From the NCBI GenBank assembly GCA_025455125.1, contig JALONE010000002.1, forward strand, positions 1 to 28,036: a stretch of 28,036 nucleotides of DNA. Reading direction: 5' to 3'. This DNA is from Bacteroidota bacterium. Its GTDB lineage: Bacteria > Bacteroidota > Ignavibacteria > UBA10030. The notes below the pieces were generated by a model. That model ran no database searches, was not told the origin of the DNA, and worked only from the letters and a program-made list of their open reading frames with translations. Positions 14,591 to 20,588 of this stretch are shown here, in pieces (the first letter of the stretch is position 1; every line of letters starts with the position of its first letter). The position numbers and the translations under genes were made by a program.

Positions 14591-16807
14591 ATGAATCGCC
14601 TTTCTGTTCGTCTTGCCTTTCTCCTGTTGTGCGTGCTGACGATCTCGCTGTTTGCGCAAGAACAGCCGACTCTCACGCTCGACAACATGAACGATCCGGC
14701 ATTTGCCCGTTCATTTCAAATGCCGCGGACATTCTGGCTCAGCGATAACACCGCCTTGATCTACGATCCGCGTATCCCCGATTCCATCCGAACGCTGGAA
14801 CGTCTTGATCCCAAGTCCGGAAAGCGGACGCAGTATCTGGACCGCGAAAAAGCCGCCGCGAGCTTCAACACCCTCTTTCCCGAAGGAAAGGCTCCGCGCT
14901 TCAGCCCAATGCCTGCATCCATCACCGCAGATGGCCGTTATGGGTTGTATGTTGTCAGCGGAGACATCTTCGTGCTCGACATTCCCAAGGCCGCCGTTCA
15001 CCGCATCACCGAGACCGCGGACGAAGAAAAGAATGTTCAGTTCTCGCCGGACGGCATGAAGCTCGCCTTCAACCGCGGGACAAACCTGTTCGCGTACGAC
15101 ATCAGCCAGAAGAAGGAACATCAACTCACCTTCGACGGAACGAAGACGCTTCTCAACGGAACATTGTCGTGGGTGTATTGGGAAGAGATCTTCGGACGCC
15201 GCGATATCGGCTACTGGTGGTCGCACGACTCCAAAGCCATCGCCTATCTGCAAACGGATGAATCCGAAGTCAGCCTGCAGAGCATCGTCGATATCGCCCC
15301 GTGGACGCCGACGGTCTCCACGCAACGATATCCGAAGATCGGCGAGAAGAATCCCGCTGTCCGTGTCGGCGTGACCGAGGTGGGAAGCGGCTCAACCGTG
15401 TGGGCCGCGATCGATCCGAAGTCGTTCGAGTACGTCATCCGCGTCGACTGGATCCCCGACAACAAGCAGGTCTGCGTCCGCACCATGAACCGTCTTCAGA
15501 CGGAGCTTGACTTCCACTTCGTCGACCGGAAGACCGGAACGGCGACGTTCATCACCAAGGATACCGATCCGGGCTGGATCAACATGTCCGACGACTTATA
15601 CTTCCTGAAGGATGGAAAGCATTTCCTACTTTCGTCCGAGCGGGATGGATACGCACACCTGTACCGGTTCACCATGGACGGGAAGCTGGTCAATCAAGTC
15701 ACGAAAGGCGACTGGGCGCTCACGACCTCCGGTGGACTTCCCTTCTGGGTCCAGAAGGCCGTCGTCGGCATTGACGAAGATGCCGGATGGATCTACTTCA
15801 CATCGCTCGAGAAGTCGTCGATCGAGAAGCATTTCTATCGTATCCGGTTCGACGGGAAAAAGATGGAGCGGCTTTCCGGAGGGGATGGAACGCATGGCAT
15901 CAACATGAGTCCGGACGCCAAGTATTACTTCGATCAATTCTCGAATATCTCCACACCCCCTTCGCTCACCTTGCGCGACACGCGCGGCAAAGTCGCTCAC
16001 GTGCTTGCCACTCCTGATGATTCCGCATTCAAAAAGTATGGCGTCCAATACGCCGAATTGTTGAAGGTCCCGGCCCGCGACGGTTTCCTGCTCCCTGCCA
16101 CCATCACGAAGCCGCGCGATTTTGATCCGAACAAAAAGTATCCGGTTGTCGTGAAGGTGTACGGCGGGCCGTCCGCGCCGACCGTCGCCAACGCATTCGA
16201 CTACGGCGCCGTGCTGGACAATGTTCTCGGAAACAACGGATACATCGTCGTGAAGATCGACAACCGCTCTTCGACGGCCATCAGCAAGAAGCTGGAGAAC
16301 CTCATCCTGAACCGGGTGATGGGCGAGATCGAGTTGAACGACCTCGTCGACGCGGTGCAATGGTTCAAGAAACTCCCCTACATCGATCCGAACCGGTTCG
16401 GCATCACCGGTTGGAGCGGCGGCGGTTCCTACACGATCCTTGCGTTGAGCCGTTCGAAGGAATTCAAAGCAGGAATCGCGGGAGCAGGCGTAACCGATTT
16501 CCGCTTCTACGACACGAAATGGGGCGAGGCGGCAATGAAGACGGAGAAGGAGAACCTAAAGGGGATGGAGGATAACTCGCTTCTGAAGTATGCGAAGGAC
16601 CTCACCGGACGGTTGATGCTCGTGCACGGAACGCATGATGACAACGTCCACATCCAGAACACCTGGCGGTATGTGAACGAACTCATCAAAGCCAACAAGA
16701 TCTTCGAGTTGATGGTCTATCCTCTCCGGGGACACGGGGTGGGAGACCCGGCGGGAAGAAAGCATCTGAATGCGACGATGTTGGATTTCTGGAAAAGGAA
16801 CCTGTAA
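14591..16807 (+). CDS. Secreted S9 prolyl oligopeptidase family (DPP-IV-like)
   Basis: 738 residues. GAGGA ten bases before the ATG and the signal peptide (about 1-22, ending LFAQ) support the start; a longer in-frame ORF lacks both. A propeller domain (about 60-480) is followed by an alpha/beta hydrolase domain. The catalytic triad is S609 (GWSGGG), D683 (HGTHDDNVH) and H715 (RGHGVGD). The WVYWEE segment keeps the two glutamates that bind the peptide N-terminus in DPP-IV, although the usual preceding Glu is Trp. It should remove X-Pro or X-Ala dipeptides from exported peptides. With the M28 enzyme it would extend peptide breakdown past proline. A terminator follows. Confidence 0.93.
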   Translation: MNRLSVRLAFLLLCVLTISLFAQEQPTLTLDNMNDPAFARSFQMPRTFWLSDNTALIYDPRIPDSIRTLERLDPKSGKRTQYLDREKAAASFNTLFPEGKAPRFSPMPASITADGRYGLYVVSGDIFVLDIPKAAVHRITETADEEKNVQFSPDGMKLAFNRGTNLFAYDISQKKEHQLTFDGTKTLLNGTLSWVYWEEIFGRRDIGYWWSHDSKAIAYLQTDESEVSLQSIVDIAPWTPTVSTQRYPKIGEKNPAVRVGVTEVGSGSTVWAAIDPKSFEYVIRVDWIPDNKQVCVRTMNRLQTELDFHFVDRKTGTATFITKDTDPGWINMSDDLYFLKDGKHFLLSSERDGYAHLYRFTMDGKLVNQVTKGDWALTTSGGLPFWVQKAVVGIDEDAGWIYFTSLEKSSIEKHFYRIRFDGKKMERLSGGDGTHGINMSPDAKYYFDQFSNISTPPSLTLRDTRGKVAHVLATPDDSAFKKYGVQYAELLKVPARDGFLLPATITKPRDFDPNKKYPVVVKVYGGPSAPTVANAFDYGAVLDNVLGNNGYIVVKIDNRSSTAISKKLENLILNRVMGEIELNDLVDAVQWFKKLPYIDPNRFGITGWSGGGSYTILALSRSKEFKAGIAGAGVTDFRFYDTKWGEAAMKTEKENLKGMEDNSLLKYAKDLTGRLMLVHGTHDDNVHIQNTWRYVNELIKANKIFELMVYPLRGHGVGDPAGRKHLNATMLDFWKRNL

Positions 16808-16832
16808 TGAATGCCTGCGCCCAAAGACTTTC

Positions 16833-16859
16833 ACGCAGAGGGCGCAAAGGAAAAGGAGA
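16833..16859. repeat. 9-nt word array (ACGCAGAGG family)
   Basis: ACGCAGAGG and GCGCAAAGG are adjacent and followed by the weaker AAAAGGAGA, just after the DPP-IV stop. The words match the family at 4046-4072. Confidence 0.55.
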
Positions 16860-16869
16860 GAACACCAAG

Positions 16870-16900
16870 GGTCCCGGAAACTAATCCCGGGGCCTTTTTT
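16870..16900 (+). terminator. Rho-independent terminator
   Basis: GGTCCCGG pairs with CCGGGGCC (one G-T pair) around a 9-base loop, followed by six T. It lies after the DPP-IV gene and only 11 bases before the start of the DsbD-alpha-like gene, so transcription of the latter probably begins within or just after the hairpin, or depends on readthrough. Confidence 0.83.
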
Positions 16901-16911
16901 GTTGTACAGAC

Positions 16912-17712
16912 ATGAAGATATTCTGCGGTGTACTGGTTGTATCGGTGATGTTTGCGACCCGATCCGTATTTGCCCAGTCGAATGCGACGGTCGGTCCTGT
17001 TACCGCGTCCATCCATTTCGGACCCAGGATGGCGGACGGTGCGCGCGAGATCGCTCTCCATTTCGTCCTGAAGCCGGAGTGGCATTTGTACTGGACGAAC
17101 CCGGGAGACGCCGGCTTGCCGTTGGAGATCTCCTGGACGCTCCCACCCGGATACCGCATCGACACGGTCCGGTATCCCGTCCCCAAGCGGTACGTCTCCG
17201 AAACGAGTATTGACTTCGGTTATCCGGACAGCGTGACAGTGCTCGCAACCTTGCGGTCTCCCGAACGCACTTCCTCTGACACTGCGGGAATCGTGGTCGG
17301 ATTGGATTGGCTCGTGTGCAAGGAGAGTTGTATTCAGGGCTCGACGACGCTTCGTGCGCGACTCAACGATCCCTCGACGCGCTGGACATTCTCTCGAGTG
17401 GCTCGCGCAGAGCGGATGATGCCCGCACCGTGGCGCGACACCGGCGATCTCCGATTCGGCACCTTGAGCATCATGCGCGGCGAGCATCGCACTGAACTTC
17501 GAATCCCCTTCTCCGGACCGAACGCCTCGCGCGTGAAAGATTTCTACCCTGAGCTTATTCCCGACTGTACGATCATTCACTCGGAGATTGAGGTCAAGAA
17601 CAACGAGATCATCGTGCCGGTCACACCCAACACCGATACGATCGCCCCCGAACGGTTGTCCGGTCTCATTCGCCTCACCGATGGGACGTTCACATTGTCA
17701 CGAACACGCTAA
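16912..17712 (+). CDS. Secreted DsbD-alpha-domain-like thiol protein
   Basis: 266 residues. A signal peptide spans about 1-22 (ending VFAQ). The body resembles the N-terminal (alpha) domain of DsbD: WHLYWTNPGDAGLP, followed by LDWLVCKESCIQG with cysteines C136 and C140. In DsbD this domain passes electrons from the membrane domain to periplasmic partners. Here no membrane domain or thioredoxin domain is fused and none lies nearby, so an unlinked reductant must serve it if it is redox-active. It is followed 30 bases later by a secreted thioredoxin-fold protein and then by MsrB, which fits a periplasmic thiol and methionine repair set. This is the standalone form of the family. Confidence 0.82.
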   Translation: MKIFCGVLVVSVMFATRSVFAQSNATVGPVTASIHFGPRMADGAREIALHFVLKPEWHLYWTNPGDAGLPLEISWTLPPGYRIDTVRYPVPKRYVSETSIDFGYPDSVTVLATLRSPERTSSDTAGIVVGLDWLVCKESCIQGSTTLRARLNDPSTRWTFSRVARAERMMPAPWRDTGDLRFGTLSIMRGEHRTELRIPFSGPNASRVKDFYPELIPDCTIIHSEIEVKNNEIIVPVTPNTDTIAPERLSGLIRLTDGTFTLSRTR

Positions 17713-17742
17713 TCAGCTCACATTCATCAAGGAGTTCCACTC

Positions 17743-18339
17743 ATGATCCGACAACTCGCATCTGTGTATCTATCGATCGCCGTTCTCTCTTTCGCCGCAT
17801 TCGCCGGCAGTCCGGAGATCGGCAAACCCGCTCCGGAATTCAAGGCGGTCGACGTCGCAGGAAAGACGGTGACCCTCTCCGAGTATAAGGGAAAGATCGT
17901 CGTTCTTGAGTGGACGAATCCCGGTTGTCCGTTCGTTCAGCGTCATTACAAGGCCGGATCACTGCAAGCCTTGCAGCAGATGGCGGCGGACCAGGGGGCG
18001 GTCTGGCTCACCATCAATTCAACGAACACGGAACACCGCGATCATCAGACGAGCGAGGTTTTCGGGAAGACGTACGCCGACTGGAAGTCGAAGCATGCCC
18101 GTCTGGTCATGGACGCCGAGGGCGTCGTTGGAAAGGCCTATGACGCAAAGACCACGCCGCATCTGTTCGTGATCGACAAGAACGGCGTGCTGGTGTACAA
18201 CGGAGCCGTCGACAGCGATCCCCGCGGCAACAGCGAGAAGCGCGTTCACTATGTCGAGGATGCATTGAAGGCCCTCGCCGCCGGCAAGGAGATCGGCACA
18301 CACTCGACCACGCCGTATGGATGCTCGGTGAAGTACTAG
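17743..18339 (+). CDS. Secreted thioredoxin-fold (AhpC/TSA-like) protein
   Basis: 198 residues, with AAGGAG eight bases before the ATG. A signal peptide spans about 1-21 (ending AFAG). The thioredoxin-like fold shows GKPAPEF, then EWTNPGCPFV with a single cysteine, C62, where thioredoxins have CxxC, and a TTPHLFVID strand holding the cis-Pro. A single peroxidatic-type cysteine favours a peroxiredoxin or redoxin role over disulphide reduction. A further cysteine lies near the C-terminus (YGCSV) and might resolve it. It is probably periplasmic. It follows the DsbD-alpha-like gene by 30 bases and is likely co-transcribed with it. Confidence 0.87.
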   Translation: MIRQLASVYLSIAVLSFAAFAGSPEIGKPAPEFKAVDVAGKTVTLSEYKGKIVVLEWTNPGCPFVQRHYKAGSLQALQQMAADQGAVWLTINSTNTEHRDHQTSEVFGKTYADWKSKHARLVMDAEGVVGKAYDAKTTPHLFVIDKNGVLVYNGAVDSDPRGNSEKRVHYVEDALKALAAGKEIGTHSTTPYGCSVKY

Positions 18340-18361
18340 CAGGCTGGTGAGAAAACATCAC

Positions 18362-18456
18362 CACGAAGACACGAAGAAAGACAATGCCTGAAGTCCAGTC
18401 CTTGATCTGCTTTGAACACAATTGCCTGTCGTTCTTGGTGTCCTCGTGTCTTGGTG
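18362..18456. repeat. Paired, oppositely oriented 8-nt arrays
   Basis: Two exact CACGAAGA octamers (18362-18377) and three TCTTGGTG-type octamers (18433-18456), which read CACCAAGA on the other strand, face each other across 55 bases. They form an imperfect inverted repeat and take up much of the 151-base gap before msrB. No T-tract follows, so it is not a standard terminator. Confidence 0.7.
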
Positions 18457-18490
18457 GTGGTATACTTCAACGGCACGACAGAGAAAGCAC

Positions 18491-19069
18491 ATGAGAACGA
18501 TGCCATTCAATCTCGGGATTCTGCTGCTGCTGATGTTCATTTTCGCTTCCTGCGGGAGCAGTGAGAATCCCCAATCCCGGAAGATGCCGGAGAAGGAATC
18601 AACGATGACGTGGAGTGATGTCGAGCGTTATGCGCGTGAGGGGAGTCCCAAGCCCGACCGTCGTGTCGAGAAGACACCTGAGCAATGGCGCGCGCAGTTG
18701 ACGAAGGAGCAGTATGCGGTCACGCGAATGAAGGGAACGGAACGGCCGTACACGGGCGAGTACTGCGAATCTCACGAGCCGGGAATCTACGCCTGCGTGT
18801 GTTGCCGGACGGAGCTGTTCGATTCGCGCGTGAAGTTCGAATCGGGGACGGGGTGGCCGAGTTTCACAGAGCCGATAAAGGTGAACGTCATTTCGTACCA
18901 CGAGGACGAATCGTACGGGATGTCCCGGATCGAGGTCTTGTGCAACGTCTGCGACGCGCACTTGGGCCACGTGTTTCCCGACGGACCGGGGAAGGGGGGC
19001 TTGCGGTTCTGCATCAACTCAGCGTCGCTGGTGCAAGTGGACAGTGTGGGAAATGCTATAACGCACTGA
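18491..19069 (+). CDS. msrB: Methionine-R-sulfoxide reductase B, lipoprotein form
   Basis: 192 residues. The start gives a lipoprotein leader (lipobox FASC, C21); a second ATG three codons later is possible, and upstream in-frame sequence is not protein-like. The MsrB domain is complete: zinc cysteines in YACVCC and LCNVCDAHLGHVF, the substrate pocket SGTGWPSF, and the catalytic cysteine in RFCINSASL. It reduces methionine-R-sulfoxide in envelope proteins. Being lipidated, it needs reducing power outside the cytosol, for which the two upstream thiol proteins are candidates. Its 3' end overlaps the convergent RAYT-like gene by 14 bases. Confidence 0.93.
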   Translation: MRTMPFNLGILLLLMFIFASCGSSENPQSRKMPEKESTMTWSDVERYAREGSPKPDRRVEKTPEQWRAQLTKEQYAVTRMKGTERPYTGEYCESHEPGIYACVCCRTELFDSRVKFESGTGWPSFTEPIKVNVISYHEDESYGMSRIEVLCNVCDAHLGHVFPDGPGKGGLRFCINSASLVQVDSVGNAITH

Positions 19070-19508
19070 GCGTGTTAGCCACGCCGTCGTGGATCCAAGT
19101 CCAAGAGGCCATGCATGCCTCGCTCGACCTTGAGGGGACCAATCGTTGAAACGATGCGATGATCGTTTGGAGTTCCTGGGGCGAGCGAATGCGGCTATTC
19201 TGGTAGGGTCCGGCGAAGAGGCGGCCTGAGCGTCGATAGCGCCTATTACAGCGACGCGCCACGCTGGTTTGAACGCGGTGCATCATGCGGGAAATGCTCC
19301 CGCCGACATTCTGCTCGAGAATCAGTTGGAATTCTTCCGATGCAAGAGAGCGCGCGAGTATCCGCACGTTTTCCTGTTTGGAGGTCGTTGCGAGGACTTT
19401 GAGCATGTGGTGATAATCCGCATCGTCCCGGAATATGGGCGTGAACGCCGTTCCACGATTCGAGATGAGATAGGGGATGAGATCGATGATGGGGTCGGTG
19501 CGGTTCAT
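19056..19508 (-). CDS. RAYT/IS200-like transposase homologue lacking HUH residues
   Basis: 150 residues, with AAGGAG about 13 bases before the ATG. The fold matches Y1/REP-associated (RAYT) transposases: an early YLISNRG, FRDDADYHHML, a G-x-ISRMMH helix, and RRYRRSGRLFAGPY (family form: YNRRxGRSGHLFQGR). Where the family has the metal-binding MPNHFHL, this protein has ASEEFQL (56-62), so both histidines are gone. The YIHLNPVRAG block with the usual tyrosine is not recognisable. The frame is open with no stop or frameshift, so it is not simply decayed. It probably cannot cut DNA; a retained nucleic-acid-binding role is inference. An exact 14-bp inverted repeat lies 29 bases upstream. Confidence 0.78.
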   Translation of the reverse strand: MNRTDPIIDLIPYLISNRGTAFTPIFRDDADYHHMLKVLATTSKQENVRILARSLASEEFQLILEQNVGGSISRMMHRVQTSVARRCNRRYRRSGRLFAGPYQNSRIRSPQELQTIIASFQRLVPSRSSEACMASWTWIHDGVANTLSAL

Positions 19509-19536
19509 GGTGGACAGATCTCTCCTTAAGTCTCCC

Positions 19537-19582
19537 GAAGGTTCCCTTCAGCTTAAATACGACATACATGAAGGGAACCTTC
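19537..19582. promoter_or_regulatory. Exact 14-bp inverted repeat between divergent genes
   Basis: GAAGGTTCCCTTCA (19537-19550) and TGAAGGGAACCTTC (19569-19582) are perfect reverse complements around an 18-base A/T-rich loop. It lies in the divergent spacer between the RAYT-like and EamA genes. It has no T-tract on either side. It could be an operator for either gene or a REP-like element of the RAYT homologue. Confidence 0.72.
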
Positions 19583-19669
19583 AAGTTCAATCTGCCCACC
19601 AGCTTCTCTTGCAAGATCGTCCTCTTTCCCCCTCCACGCAACAAAATTCGTCCTGCATTTCCGGGAAAA

Positions 19670-20581
19670 ATGTCTCTATCTTTGTCCATGCTTCCCTTCC
19701 CCGGCGAACTTGCCGCCCTCGCGACCGCCTGCATGTGGACCGCCAGCTCGCTGGTCTTCGCTGCCGCGACGATCCGCATCGGCTCCATCTACGTCAATGT
19801 CACCCGCATCATCGCCGCCGCCGTGATGCTCTTCATCCTCCTGCTTCTCTTCGGATTGCACGTCGAGATCTCCGCTTCTCAAACGGGATTTCTCTTTGTG
19901 AGCGGTCTCGTCGGACTCGTCTTCGGCGATACCTTCCTTTTCAAATCGTACGAATACAACAGCGCCCGCATCAGCTCGCTCGTGATGTCCACCGCACCGG
20001 CACTTTCCGCCGTGTTCGGCTATCTTCTGCTCGATGAAACACTCTCCCCCATCGGCATCGTCGGTATGGCGATCACCCTCGCCGGCATCGCCATGGTGGT
20101 CCTCGATCGCCCCGATTCCTCGAGTTCCGCGATGCATCCTTCCACGATCGGCATCTTCTACGCGTTCCTCGGCTCCGTCGGTCAGGCCGGCGGTTTGATC
20201 CTCGCCAAGGCCGCGTTCGTGCAAGGACCGATCAACGGCTTCGTCGCAACCTTCGTCCGGATGTGCGCCGCCTTCGTCGTCATCCTGCCGCTCAATTGGC
20301 TCGCCGGGCGCTATCGCGAACCGCGGCGGGTCTTCACGCAGGATCGAAGAGCATTTTGGTTGACAATGCTCGGAGCAGTCCTTGGACCCGTCCTTGGCGT
20401 CACACTCAGCTTGGTCGCTGTATCCTACACGACGGTCGCGATCGCAGCGACGCTCATGGCAACGGTTCCGATCCTGATGCTGCCGACGGTGTGGTTCCTG
20501 CAGAAAGAACGCCTCACGTTCCGGGCGATCGTCGGGGCATTCGTGGCGGTAGGCGGCGTTGCGTTGTTGTTCTTGCGGTGA
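19670..20581 (+). CDS. EamA/DMT-family transporter
   Basis: 303 residues from this ATG; an ATG at 19688 gives 297. About ten membrane helices lie in two halves, each an EamA repeat of around five helices, with the typical VSGLVGLVFGDTFLF and second-half VSYTTVAIAATLMATVPI segments. Proteins of this family export or import small metabolites such as amino acids or nucleotides; the substrate cannot be told from sequence. TATCTTTG, a match to the Bacteroidota -7 box TAnnTTTG, ends three bases before the second ATG, which could mean a near-leaderless transcript from that start. It ends 7 bases from the convergent propeller sensor gene. Confidence 0.9.
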   Translation: MSLSLSMLPFPGELAALATACMWTASSLVFAAATIRIGSIYVNVTRIIAAAVMLFILLLLFGLHVEISASQTGFLFVSGLVGLVFGDTFLFKSYEYNSARISSLVMSTAPALSAVFGYLLLDETLSPIGIVGMAITLAGIAMVVLDRPDSSSSAMHPSTIGIFYAFLGSVGQAGGLILAKAAFVQGPINGFVATFVRMCAAFVVILPLNWLAGRYREPRRVFTQDRRAFWLTMLGAVLGPVLGVTLSLVAVSYTTVAIAATLMATVPILMLPTVWFLQKERLTFRAIVGAFVAVGGVALLFLR

Positions 20582-20588
20582 GGGTTTG

